Positions 1 through 27,000 of a stretch of DNA of 64,000 nt are shown piece by piece. The position numbers and the translations under genes are program-made. The notes beneath the pieces were generated by a model, which worked only from the letters and a program-made list of their open reading frames with translations, was not told where the DNA came from and searched no databases. Positions within the stretch are counted from its first letter, which is position 1, and every line of letters starts with the position of its first letter. Source of the stretch: Mugil cephalus (lineage: Eukaryota; Chordata; Actinopteri; Mugiliformes; Mugilidae); contig NC_061783.1 of NCBI RefSeq assembly GCF_022458985.1, forward strand, positions 13,399,913 through 13,463,912, written 5' to 3'.

Positions 1-3000
1 TAAGTCAAAGCATTGATCAACTGGTGGTAGTTATTGGCTGGCAGACCTGATCACAGCAAAATTATTTGTCACTGTGGCTCCAGGTGCCGATTTTGTTAAA
101 TTTTTACCGATGAGTAAGATGATTGAGTCACTGTATTTATATACTTATCTCTAGGAAGTGTTTTTTTTTTCTTTTTTTTGTGAATGACTTTGTTTATTGC
201 AGAGGAGATACAAATGATATTTCTATGTTTGTTTGGTCGAGATGAAAATTAAACAGGAAATGCTTGATATCACACTGTGAAGTATTTTTATTTTTTTATT
301 TTAGCTTAATTAAGATTCATGTTTGTTGTCACTTCCGCAGTATGTTAATGATAAAAATAGAGAGGTGTGAAATATTGTCCTACTTCCACAGTGCTACTTA
401 TATGAGGGCAAAACAGAATAACTACTTTAATTACTTCTACTACAAGACAAAGAAGATATTTATGTATATAAACACGTTATACAAGAGAAAATCAGTTTCA
501 GCTGCTGATGTTCGATACCACTGATTTTCGAAGTATATTGAGCTAGTGACCTCATTTATAGCCGAGCTGATACAACAGCCACACAGAGGACACACAATCA
601 CACAACATATGTGAAAATGCAGTTTCAAACACTAAAAACAGAAATAACTAAAATAATAAGTATCTTGATTTAAGTATCGAGCATAAAGTTCTGGTATCGC
701 AGGTATCGATATTTCAGTATCGATACACATCCTCACTACAAGAGGGGCGACAATGGGACGACCCCCGACACAGGAATGGTTTTACAAGTGGATGCCACTA
801 ATATTTTTCCCCTCCTCATCTTTTCTGACCGTTTTGTAACTAGTTTTACATTTGACCAGTGTCGCTTCTTGTAGCATGAGGCGATACCTGGACGCTACAG
901 ATGTTGCACAGGCCAGTCCCACTCCTCCAGGAAGACGCCTCATTACACACGACTGGTTTGCTGTGTCTCCCAGAGCAAATCTACACAAACCGTCTCTGAA
1001 TTAAATACTTTGCTGCAGAGCAAATCTGTGTCAGTAGCCGGTCCTGCGTGGTTGCAGTGACTCTCTGGAGGCCAAACTGCTGCCTCAGTCAATGAGGTGA
1101 GGCCGTCGCGTGGCACACTCACAGAGCCTGACCTCCTTCGCCTTGTCTCTCTCTCTCTGTCTCTGTCTCTCCCCAACCCTTATCTCTCAGTTCATTTAGG
1201 ATTTGCAGCTTTTAATCTCTCACAATCTCTGGCCCATTCACCTTTCAGTGGGATATCACGTTATTCTCATTCTTCCCTGCTGCAGGATCATTGTGCTTAC
1301 TCTTTTTTTTTTTTTTTTGTCTTGTTTGCGTGTGCAAAAGGCAGATGTATTAATAGTGAAGGTCACTCGGTGATGACTGTTACTGCGGCCGCTCAAAGCC
1401 ACACTATAAAAATCGTTCCCTAATCTTTCCAGCGTCCGAGAGGCCTCACGTAGCAGCATTATGCAGCCAAACGAATGAGTCCATTCCCCCAAATACCATC
1501 CCAGGGTTTTTACTGTCTTCTAGTAAGTGTGGGAGAAAGAGATTAAGGCTTTGTGATTCGTGTCATTACGTCAGAGCCCTCTCTACGCATAACATAAATG
1601 CCTGTGTTTAATAATAGGGAAATGTGAACACGACTTTTGTCTTCCTGTTGAGTCGCGGCATTTTAAAGAGGTGGCAGACTGGACAGTATTAAGTCATGGC
1701 AGGAGAAGAAAATCCCCTAATGTGACGATGATGCGGTCCACCCACCAGAGCTTAGCGCTGTGGTCACTGGCCCATCTGTCAGGCTTGGTCTGGGACATCT
1801 GCACACAGAGAGACAGACTGACATGAGATTGAAGTCTACTTTTTCATTCTAATATTATAAAAGCAAATCTAAAGCCATTCCATTTAGGTTTGTGTCTTTT
1901 ATGGCAGAGGATATGTCATGTTTTCAAGAATAAAACATGATACACTAATTTGGCCATTCATTCTAAGAGGCTGCATTTATGGCCTGGAACAAACAGACCT
2001 ATATTTTTCTGTGTGGTTGTTTCATAAAACCCGTTAGCAATGTGCATCTTGCGGCAATAAAAACGATTTTGGGTGCTGGTCCCGCTTCAAAACTTTACCA
2101 CAACCACGAACCAATTCCCACATAGTGAAGAGTGGAGCTTTGTTGGATCACCCTGGCCCCTTTTGCCCATTCAGTAATTTCATCCTTGCAAAAGATAGAC
2201 AAATCATGAGAAGTACTTCCCTCTCTTAGGTTTTAAACATGTTAGGTAAAAGTGTGGACTTGATTGTACCCTGTCACGCTGATATTTTCATTTTGGAGGC
2301 TGCAGTTTGCCCTTAGTGATAACAACATAACATTTTTTTTTTTTTTTTTTTTTGAAAATCTGGCACTACAAAAAACAAAACAAAAACAAAGATTCATCAA
2401 AATCAATGTTGCTAAAAAATCATTGATATGTAGCCAAGCCTCTAATAACCCCCCTGTGAAAAATCCTCTTTGCATCTTTGCATTTAGATGATTGAAAATA
2501 TTTAAATTTTAGCGTTTTTTTCACGTAAAAAAATAATGAAAAAATATTAACATATGCTATTTTTAGCATATTTTTTTTTTACCGTTTTTGAACGTAACAT
2601 TTTTTTTTTTTTTAAATATAAATAAATAAAAAATACACCAAAATCTAAAAACTCCACTTTGCACGTAGATTATAAAGGGCATATAAAGTCAGAAATGTAA
2701 CAAACGTTTGGTATTTAGGATTAGGACTGAAGTGAATTAAAATATTTATGTAAAAAATGTGATAAATGTGTGATTTATGTGAAAAGAAATATTAGCATAC
2801 GCTATCTTTAGGGCGTTTTTGGTCACTGTTTCTGTGTAACCCCAGGAATGAGGCTTACACAGCATATCTATTTATTTCTGTTTATACCTCTTACTTTTTT
2901 ATCATATATTATCGTACAGTTATAGACCCGAATCTCCCAATAAACTGTCAGTAAATGGACGGAAGTGAAATGCTTTTCTCATTTGGCTGACACAAAAGTA

Positions 3001-3100
3001 AAACCATGGCCATCAGGGGAGCTTTGAGCTGACATATTTCAGTGTGGTTATAGAGTATTTTCCATCCATCCCTCTGATCTCGGTCAAAATCCTCCCGGTG
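1..3100. other. Intergenic DNA upstream of laptm4b
   Basis: No supported gene. Open frames are short and carry no recognisable domain. The stretch is AT-rich with long T tracts (for example about 2334-2353) and a short TCTC/TCTG run near 1147-1173. In the human order the gene to the left of LAPTM4B is MTDH, but no MTDH exon is visible here. Confidence 0.7.
2542..2811 (+). repeat. Pair of 25-bp imperfect direct repeats in AT-rich DNA
   Basis: Positions 2542-2566 and 2787-2811 match at 22 of 25 bases. Both carry an ATATTARCATAYGCTAT core. The DNA between is T- and A-rich. It may be a remnant of an old dispersed or tandem repeat; the family is not recognised. Confidence 0.4.
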
Positions 3101-3110
3101 GTCACGTGAC
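3101..3110. promoter_or_regulatory. Perfect palindromic CLEAR/E-box (GTCACGTGAC) upstream of laptm4b
   Basis: The ten bases GTCACGTGAC lie 236 bp upstream of the laptm4b start codon. This is the consensus CLEAR element bound by TFEB and related MiT factors, which drive lysosomal genes. LAPTM4B is a lysosomal membrane protein, so a TFEB site is plausible. The motif is seen directly; its use is inferred. USF or MYC-type factors also bind CACGTG. Confidence 0.55.
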
Positions 3111-3345
3111 TCCGGGATGAGCCAGATTAACGTCTCTCCGTTTGCCGGAGGTCCACTTGCTCCAAACATACGCTGGATGTTGTTGTCCCAGCACCGAGGA
3201 CGCCGCGTCTATCACACATTAGTTTTCATTCCTCGGACATCGCAGCATCAAAGCAATCGTTATTTTTATTTTATTTGTTTTGTTTTTTATTATTATTTCT
3301 TCAGCATTCATGAAATAGCGTGGAAATTAATTTGTGTGATTAAAG

Positions 3346-15087
<11,742 letters not shown>

Positions 15088-16935
15088 GGCTCACCCCTTG
15101 CTGCTGGATTATATGCCGCACATGAACCCCCCCCGAACACCTTCTACACTTTCCTCAAACACTAGGACCCCATCGCTGGCGGCAACGTGTTGAAAAAAAA
15201 AAACGAGACGAAACTGCGTCTTAGACTTCAGCTTTGGCTCCTGCCAGCTTTAGACGAGATTAGGCCGACCCCGAGCCAGAGCCACCACTAACCAAGTCTT
15301 CCCCCGTCTGTCGCCGTTACTCGTTGTGACTTATTGTCGTCCCTCTCGTCTCCGCTGTTCTCCTTCCGGGGACTTTATCACAGCAACTTTCCGCCAGCCC
15401 TCCCTGTGTACAGCTGCTGTTCCCTGAACACTCTGACCCGACCCGACTTTTTTTTGAGTGAAAACTGTCCCCCCAACCCACCCCCCAATACTGTGAACTA
15501 CCCTCGTGGTTTTTGTCTAGAAACTACCTGAAGAGATATAGCAACAGAGAGATGGGAAGCGACATACATTATCAGCTAAACGGAAGCACTTTTTTTTCCA
15601 AGAAATTGACAAAATTTTCTTCATTGAATGTAATGTCGTGGTATTTTTGTATGACTTTTTTGTATAACAGTGGGAGAAAAGGAAAAGCGAAAGGCTGTCC
15701 TGTTGTGATGAAACATCACGATGTAGTTTGTCCTGCTGGAAACCACATTGTAAAAGGTTCCTCGACCGATAACGTCTTCCTTTTGTAGCCGCGCTCCACG
15801 TAAACCTGTACTCTTTTCTCCCGTTATTCCTGTTTGCCTTCCTGCTCGTCCTAGTTGTGATTTACACGTTCACACACTACAGGTCCGCATCCAGAGAGGC
15901 AATACACACGAAAAGTAGAGCGTGAAAATGTTGAGACTGCATCGACTGTGTCTTTATTTCTATAACGTGGATCGCGGCGTTTAATCGGATCTTTTTAGTT
16001 GAGCTAACTTAGCTGGACTGAGGGCATTTTCTCGCAAAGCCTGCGCGACGTGCTGCCGCACACGCAGAGACTCTGTACATGTTTTTTTGTGAGCGCGCTC
16101 GTCTGCTTGTGACCTTATGATGTAACTCCCAGGTCCTTTGTAGACACATGTAGACACATTTGTTACATGTTTGTTTACACACGCGCCGTGAAATCGTGAT
16201 GAGGTATTTCTGGGGGCTGGTGACCTTTTTAAAATGAACATCAAATGAGAATCTAAAGCAGGTTTTTTTTTAGCTCCGTTTAGTAGCACAGAAAAGTAGA
16301 TAAACACCACATGAAAGTAGCTGAACTGTGCAAAGGAAGGAAATTTGTGACAGATGACTATAGAGCAAATAATCTTACTCTTTGTACCGACAGAAACGTT
16401 CATTCAGACTATGCAACAGAGCATTCACCGACTCATTCAACCTGGAAACACATGAAGTAGTTCGACTCTATTTGATACTGATGCTGTAGTTGATGCTGTA
16501 GCCATTCGTCTGCCCCTCCATCCTCGTCCCCCGTGTGAATCGCGACCCCCGCTTCTGCAAATCCAACAGAGCTGAAAATAAAATTGCACTTTAAAGTCAG
16601 CGTGAGCTCACTGAGAAAAAGATGTATTCGTGTTTTAGTCATCTTTGCCGTGTTAGTCCGTAGCTGAGGGGTTGTAACATGACGTCTGTGTGGATGATAC
16701 GAGCTTCTCAACTGTGAATCGGTGTAGTCGTGTTCGTGTGGTCTGTTTTGAGAGCTGCAGATTTCGTTGTGTTTTTCTTTTAAGGTTTGCACAGTACGTC
16801 GACCAGTGGACGGCTCTTTGTGTTTGTCACCGCGAGACTGTTCTGCTCTCTCCTCTTGTTGGATCTGCATGAGCTCATGTCATGTCTTCAATTCAGAATA
16901 ATAAAAAGCTAATTCAAACCGTGGATTTATACACC
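15088..16935 (+). other. laptm4b: laptm4b 3' untranslated region
   Basis: Non-coding sequence from the TGA at 15085-15087 to a canonical AATAAA at 16910-16915, giving a 3' UTR of about 1.8 kb. Open frames on either strand here (for example antisense frames near 15981-16870) have no domain and look like chance. Confidence 0.75.
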
Positions 16936-17091
16936 GAGTCATTATTATTGGGTGGTTTTAGAAGGTTTTAAAGGTTTTATTGACTCTGGTTAAGATTTTT
17001 AACTAAAAATGACTCCCAGGATTGTTTTTCTTTTCTTCCCCAGGGAAAGGAGTTAATTTTTTTGTTTTGTTCCTATTTAATTAATATAAAA

Positions 17092-17267
17092 CAGCCACAA
17101 CAGTAAAACCACTGACATGTGTCGGTGTTGTTAAAGGTCTCTGATCACACAAGCGAACGATTAACATGTCCAACAAGTATCTACACAAATAGATAAATGT
17201 GACAGAGCATGTACTTGTACACCATCTATAATATGCACCAATCAGCCACAACATTAAAACCACTGAC
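17092..17267 (+). repeat. Two direct copies of a common fish repeat end
   Basis: Positions 17092-17116 and 17243-17267 differ at one of 25 bases and share CAGCCACAACA and TAAAACCACTGAC. The motif is familiar from dispersed teleost repeats. The two copies are 151 bp apart in the same orientation, so this is either a local duplication or nested insertions. Confidence 0.55.
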
Positions 17268-17662
17268 TGGAGAAGTAAATAACTGATCATGTTGTGACAA
17301 TGTCCTGCTTACTTAAACATGTAGCACCCATCTAGACTGGAGCAGACACCCCCACCACATAGCAATGACACTACTTGGAATTATTACTTTAATGACCAAC
17401 AACAACTGCACTTTAAGTGGAGGGGAGGAAACATCCCACTCTAAAATATTTTAGGCGGATTCATTGAATTCATTCAATAAAGAACAAGTTTGTTGCTGAA
17501 GATTTCTTCGGACTTGAGACGCATCTTAGGAGAGTTTCGTATTGATCTCCAATATCTAGTTAAGAGGTTGTGACTGTCAAAAAAAAAAAAAAAAAAGCTA
17601 AAAGATCAGTAAGGACTTACCCGCCTGCTTCAAAATGGAGGCTGGCATTACCCCGAGTCTGA

Positions 17663-17670
17663 CCAGACAA

Positions 17671-17717
<47 letters not shown>
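17663..17717 (+). repeat. CAGA tetranucleotide microsatellite
   Basis: About 55 bp of CAGA units, interrupted by CAAA variants in the left half, lying in intergenic DNA. Confidence 0.9.
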
Positions 17718-19952
17718 CGCTCACCTACTTTCTCTCACTGGGACAGGACAGGAAAACATGTGGGTCACATCATTCAGTGTCTTTTCTTTCTGACATGTGC
17801 AGTGGCATCAGCCTCCAAAGAGATTTTGAAAGAGCCAGAATGGATGTTTTTTTTTTAATCTTTCAGCAGATTTTTATTTTATTTATTTATTTTTTTGTAT
17901 GAGCTGGATCCTGTTCAAATCCCCCTCTAAAATTGTCCAGCAGACAAATAACAGACACACTAAGAGAGGTCTTGCCTCTAGTAAATGTTCATGGACATGG
18001 AACTAAATAAAAAAACTGTAAAAATCCCCCAGACAAGAAACTTGAGTAGTTGCATGCCTCGTCCTCAGGAAACTTTGTTTCCATTTATGGTGCAGATTGT
18101 TGGTTATGTATGTTCATTGGCCTCTTTGGACAGTGTCCTCTCTGCGTGCGAGGCATCTGCCGCACGTGACCCGGATCAGCGGGGATGATTTCATTTGATT
18201 TAATTGGAAAATCGAGAAAATGGCTTAGGGATGTGGAAGAAAGTGGGTCAAAGCACCACTGATGGATGACGGACAGTTCACGTCGGCCCTGATAGGAGAG
18301 CAAACATGCAACTAAAAGAATCAAATATGTAGCATTAGTTTATAAAATCACAACCTGCTAAACTTCGATTCTAACTTCAGGCTTCAGGGCCTGTTCTGCA
18401 GTTTTTAAGGCACCGCATGTGTTGCACTGCAACCATCTTTCCATTTTTTTTTCTTCTAATATATCTCTTCCATCACTTCAGCTCACATTTGCCGTAATGC
18501 ACTCAGATGGGTCATTTTATTAAGCCTGTTACCGACAAGAAGTGACAAATTTGTCCTTTCTTCTAGGGCTGTGAGAACATACCTGGCCAGGTAATTCATA
18601 CTTCACAAGAAACTCACATTTCCCTTTTTTCCAAATGAACCACAAGCACTTTCAATATCCGCTTTGTTTTGTTTTTTCTTTTTTCTTTTTCCTGGAATCC
18701 AGCACTTGAGTCTCCCAGAAAGTACAAAGAACCTGGCCACAACAAACTTTGTTCTGGCTCCTCACCTCAAGAACAAGAACACATTTGTCGAGAGAAGTTT
18801 GTTCTCGTACCTAGGGCCGTGAGAACAAAGTGAAGTCCTCCGTTTGAGAATTCTCCGAGCTGCTCTCAACACATCATCAACCAGACAGGACGATCATGTG
18901 GTGGCTGGCAACTATTCTGTGATTGGTCAGTAATTGGGAAGTGGGCGTGGTTAACTCAGTTTAGGACCCAAATCCTCATCCAATTGGCTACAAAAGAGGT
19001 TTCAGTCAAGAAATAAAAAATAAAAATAGCAGATCTAGAGATTCAAGATCTCTGGAGGAAGAATTTTTAACCGGGTAATTAGTTAGTTATAAAAAACATA
19101 ATTTTTCAGTATTATTTTTAAAATATTAGAGTCTGGTGAGCGGTCTGTGTGTGTTTTGGTGTCTCAGAAAACTGCGTGTCAGCAGCTTTTCAGTGAAAAA
19201 CAACAGCAGAGGAGAACATGTTTTAAGTTTGACGGCAAGATCTAAACGATTCAGGTGGAAATTCACATAATCAGCTGATTAGAGAAGAGAGTAATGACGT
19301 CCTGATTGAACTTATGCTGAGCTTAATGACCTCTTAGATCGTCATGTGTCAATCACATTTAAAGCACCACAATAATATTATTTTGACCACTTGTAGATGA
19401 AGCTCTGACCCAGAGCATCATTACTGATTCACTGCTAAATAAATGATCTCAATCCTGCGTAGCCAGCCTAAATCTGACTTCTGCACAAAACATTCTCCTG
19501 GACTACTTCTATTTATAAGACAAATCAGTGAGCTGCCTCTCATTTCCATCACAAGACAATTCAAATGAACCATCATGTGACTAGAAGGGACATGTAATTC
19601 AATCTCACATGATTAACATTTTTTTTTTTTTTTAAAAGGAAACTTGATTTTCATGTACACTGACTTTAGAGTATAGCTTTCTAGTCGACTACAATGTTGG
19701 TCAGTATATGAGTGGGACAACGGAAACGTAAAGCCTTTAATGCCTCTTAAACGCATCTTTACTCATCAACAAGCTGCAGTCAGCTAGAATAAATCCCTAG
19801 GTTTATGTAAGGACAAAAAAAAACATGCTCCATCATCAGTTGCATCATTCTGATATAAACGCATAAGTAGAGTCTGGACCATAAATTGAATGACAACAGT
19901 TTTGTTCTGTTAACTCCAACTTTATTTATAACAACGGGGTGGGGAAACAGCT

Positions 19953-22528
<2,576 letters not shown>

Positions 22529-22670
22529 GTTTATAGTTTAGTCCGGACCGGCCAACCTGCGGGCACAAGGATAGGAGGAGGAAACTGTCGTTAAGACGTG
22601 AATGGTGATAAAATGTCGAAAACTTTAGAAAATTGTACGTTTTATTCGGAAAACTCGGAGCGGTTCTTAC

Positions 22671-22709
22671 TGTGAGTGAACTCAAATATGGCCTCGGAGA
22701 GAAAGGAAG
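22671..22709 (-). promoter_or_regulatory. rpl30: rpl30 5' UTR exon with terminal oligopyrimidine (TOP) start
   Basis: On the minus strand the predicted transcript begins CTTCCTTTCTCTCC at 22709, a classic TOP motif of ribosomal-protein mRNAs controlled by mTOR and LARP1. A donor (ACA|GTAAGA) follows at 22671. A pyrimidine-rich acceptor (GCCCGCAG|GTTGG) opens the next exon at 22556, which contains the start codon. Exon ends are inferred from splice signals, not transcripts. Confidence 0.65.
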
Positions 22710-24031
22710 TCCCAGCGTGCATTGCGCTGCTATCTGTCGGCAAGGCTGCGCAGTAGAGTTCTGCGCAGGAAAGAGATGTTGACCGAAGTCAGTGACCGAA
22801 ATCCCATCAAAATGTAAGGAAGCGTTTAATTTAAAATTATTTCGTTAATTTTCATAATTCAAAACGAGTAATCTCTCGATATTAAACTATTTTTCAACAG
22901 GCTAGATGTAGACATAGCATGTAACAATTTAAAAATACTTAATAACTAGTAAAAATATAGCTTTCCGAAAGTCATCGGACACATGAGGATGCAGTAATAG
23001 CCTAATTTATTGTAGACTATATCTGTTAAGTTGTGCATAATGGTGTACGAATATTTTAATGTTCCAGTTGTAATGTTTCAACATTTATAACACTGTGCGG
23101 TGTCGGCAAATTAAATTTACCAACTAAGTCTAATCTTGATTAAAATTAAATTCAAGGTATGTAATTTATTTTGAAGGATATTGTAACTCAAATGTTATGA
23201 GAGAACAACTGACTTATGTGCCTCCTCCTGGCTGTATTTAGAGGGTTTATAAAAATCACAGGGCATTTTACATTTTTAGTGTCACTGTATTAGGTGTTCC
23301 TATTACTCTACATATCACATTGCTAGTGAAGGTTCAATGGTGTTTGAGGTTAAGTGGAGCCTGAGGTTACTGTATATGAGTTAGTCTACTGATTTGATTT
23401 GAACTATACTGATTTAGAGATATTACATATATTACATACATATTTTGGTATTTTACTTTGGAAAGCCTTAACCCACTTTTAATATACTGTAATATACGAG
23501 AGTGGAAGAATGAAAGCAGGTCTCAGAGTAATAGTTATTTTTATAAGTCACAGATCTCATTAAGGTGCCTCATCGGTCACTGGGGAGATTTTGTATTTTC
23601 CCCGCGGGTCTTTGCTCAAAGGCACGCCGGCAGCAGGCTAATAACCAGAGCATGGAGCTTTTTCGCTTTCCCCGCCCTAAGAGGTGGACGCTGCAGACTG
23701 GCTGAATAATGTATTTTTTGCCCCTGCGCCAGTCTCATGGAAACAGCCTAAGTTACAGTACACAACAAAAGACCACATTTCACCTGCGTGTCCAAGCTGC
23801 CGTCGGCACACAAGGACCTGAACCCATTCACAGGAGGAAGTAACGCAATGCGCAATTACGCGCGGGAGTAGAGGAATTTAACGACCGGCCAGTGTCTTTG
23901 GCTCTGCTCCGGGGCTTTTGCATTTCTCCGTTTAGAGGCGATTTATATGCTGCGACGTCATCATTGCAGCCGCAGCCTGCCCTCACCTGTTAACTCTCAA
24001 CTCATCCAGTCCTCTGTGCGCACAGGGCAGG
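22710..24031. other. Intergenic / divergent promoter region between rpl30 and erich5
   Basis: No coding region is supported. The right part (about 23590-24031) is richer in CpG and probably holds the erich5 promoter and 5' UTR. The left edge is the rpl30 promoter. The middle is AT-rich with nothing recognisable. Confidence 0.6.
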
Positions 24032-27000
24032 ATGGGATGCTCCACCAGTTCTCAAACTTCAGCGGTAGATACGACTCGACCCAGTGCTAAGCCCGAGGAG
24101 AGCAACGGAGCCAGCACCACAGGTGAGGCAAACAAAGAGATATGTTCAAGTACGGTGTACAACAAGAGATATGTTCACATAACTAAAAATAATGCTATCT
24201 TTAAAAAAAAATCCATACACGAATTTACAAAAGAAAGTACCAAGTGAGTGTATTTATTTTATTTTATTTGCAGCAACAGGTGAGTGTCTGGTTGTTAACA
24301 GACAGTTAACAGTTATATGAGTTTCAGGACCAACCACAGAAAAACAAACAAACAAACTACAAAAACAACAAACTAAACTACAGGTTCAGGTACCTTTGTT
24401 TTAGGTTTGTTTTGTATCTTAGATTTACCATGGCCTGGATGACTGTGAATCTACATAGACTAAAAAAAAAAGAAAAAGGAAAAAAAAGGTTTTATGTGCA
24501 TGTATAACGACGTTTATATTTTTCAAATTATTTCTATCTGTAGCCCCACTCGGTGTCTCCAATGTACTGATCAAACATTTCTCTAAGAGATATTTTATTC
24601 AAAGGTACACTATAAATAGCCTTAGTTTAGGAAGGTGGAAATGGTGTCACCTCGGGAGTTCACTGCTGTCTCCACATAGACTTGCATAGTCCATTTGATG
24701 ATACTGTTTTGATAAGAGTGGCACAGTCCAAATGCAAATAGCTCCCGGAGCACAGTATCCTCTGTCTTTATCTCTAATGAGCCAGAGCTCCACAGTGACG
24801 GGATGAGAAAGTTTATTGTCATTATTTAACAGTGGTTTCTGGCTCTGTCCTCCCTGAGAGAGACAGTGGCATGAAAACAGATTCAGTGACAGTCTACGGT
24901 TTCAGTAGGAAACAGAGAAGCCACTTTGGACACTCTTTTTTTTTTTTTTTTTTTTTTTTTGCCGTAGTGGGTCAGCTGTGGCTCTGCTGTGGTGCAAATG
25001 GGGTGGAGGTTAAACACCAGCACTGGATCATGCATTTGCATTTGACAGTGTGAAGGCAGCTTTGAACAAAATCTGGTCTGTTTGAGCAAATGTTAGTTTG
25101 TTGTATTGCAGCTTTAGCAGTATTTGACGCCGGCCAAAGAATGAGTAAGAGATTGGTAAAAGATTTATTAAGTGGGACCCCTGCTGAGAAGAAGTCATTC
25201 TGCCTTTCCACTCCTTGCAGACCTGCTTGGGAGTCATGCTCACATAAATCAGTACACTGAAATACATAAACTTTAGAGTGAAAAGGGGAATAAAGGGCTA
25301 AAATGGTCATTTTTAGCTCACTATGACCTCTGACCTTCTTATAGAGGTGACAAGCAAAAAGAGAACGTCTCAGAACAGACAAACAAAAACGTTGCTGTTG
25401 ATGACAACAGATACCTGGGCTCCTTTTTCTGTTTTCTCAGCTGGATGATGTCTTCTTAGAGGTCAGATGGAAATTTCACAGGATGTCTTCTAAGTTTTGC
25501 ATGCAGCTTATTTTCATTAACTTGATGCCACTTGTCACTCGCAAGACAGAAGAAGGGCAACACTTCACGCTCGAAATGCGCCGGTCTTAGTTCGACGCAC
25601 GTCATCGGTATCAAAATCACAAAATGGATTTACATTGGAGTAATATTTTTGAAGCTCGTTGATGCAGTCAGCGAGTGCGTCTGCCAGGACACATTTGTTA
25701 AGTGCTGACAAAAATCATGCAAAGTGAATTTTGAAAATAAGTCTTCTTCACCTCTAGTGACAGTTTTAAACGTTGTGTTATTTTATGGCATTTTGTGACA
25801 TTTGGTTATTCTTTGTGCTTGAAGAACATTGATAGTTGATCGGGACTTCTATGATCCATGCAAAATGAGTATGCAAATCACTCTACAAAGAACTCTACAA
25901 GGAAGTGATACTCAGGATTGCTAGACATGCAACAACCTGTTCACAGAGCTGTGAACTGTGCTGTCCTAGGCCATTGCTGTTCATTATTAACACCCACATC
26001 ATTAACACCCACATTAATATTAACACTTTATAACTCTTTATGATTGCATTTAAACACGAGAGGAGGCCTTTTTTTGTTTTTATTTTACATTACTTGTAAG
26101 ATCCGATTTAACAGTTTTACAGGTATTTGGAGAAGGAATAAATCAATATTTCTGCTTTTTATTGCTCATCTGCTTTTTGGTGAAAAGGTCAGTTTTGAAA
26201 TATCCAGCGATCAGAGAATGTAGTGTAAGTCACCTAATTTTGGTCCGTTCTCTCAAATAATTAACGCATTTAACTCGTAAGGTATAAAATCACATGATAC
26301 ATTTGAATTCGTCAGTCAGCGTTGCATGGCAACCATAATGTTAGCAATGCAGTCTGGTCACAGATTAACTTTTCTCTCTTGTTTTGGATAAGTCAACTAT
26401 GTAACCAGTGTGTAGACAACTAAAACAAGGTAAACCCAACTGCACAACAGGCATCCCCAAATCATCTGTCATTTAAGTGAGGAAAGTCTTGTGTCCGTGT
26501 GTGTTTTCTTGGGTAAATCTATGGTTACAAAATAGTGAGTAAAATGCTGTGTTGCCCTGATCTTCAACTTTCATGGAGCGAAATAGAAAATGGCAAAGGC
26601 AATTAAATAATGTCAATACTGGCTCTTGACCCACATTGTGTCACATTTGAATCATGTGAAACAGCTATATTGTAAAATAACGTAATATAGTGGACTATTA
26701 TTGACACATATATGTTATTAAAAAAAAAAAGTTAAATGTGCGGTAAATTATTAAGCATAAGCAAAACTTTTTAATGACCATAGAGTGAGTGACGGTACCT
26801 GTGTTTTCTAACAGGGTTGGCCAATGAGAATGGAAAAGTAGCAGAAGACAGTGAAACTATTCCCGACCAGACACCCGCTGCGCCTGCTGAAGGCGGCGAT
26901 GCTAAGCCTGACAATGAATCTGCTGTCGCTGCGACAGCTGCAGACACCAACTCGGCAAATCCGCCAGCAGCGGAGGAGCCCAAGCCTGCTGCTGCTGACG

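Larger units (their letters stand above)
16936..19900. other. Intergenic DNA between laptm4b and rpl30 3' ends
   Basis: No gene is supported between these two convergent genes. The stretch holds short repeats, a CAGA microsatellite, an A tract near 17581-17596, and AT-rich DNA. Human MATN2 lies in this interval; no MATN2 (von Willebrand A or EGF) exon is seen here. Confidence 0.7.

Noticed and set aside
15981-16870. Two antisense open frames of 140 and 145 codons in the laptm4b 3' UTR
   Set aside because: Neither shows a domain, signal or splice context; they fall within a normal 3' UTR that ends at a canonical AATAAA.
17663-17717. CRISPR-like regular repetition
   Set aside because: It is a simple CAGA microsatellite in a vertebrate genome with no spacers.
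17910-17935. tRNA-like B-box (GTTCAAATCC)
   Set aside because: No A box or cloverleaf pairing upstream; likely chance or a SINE scrap.
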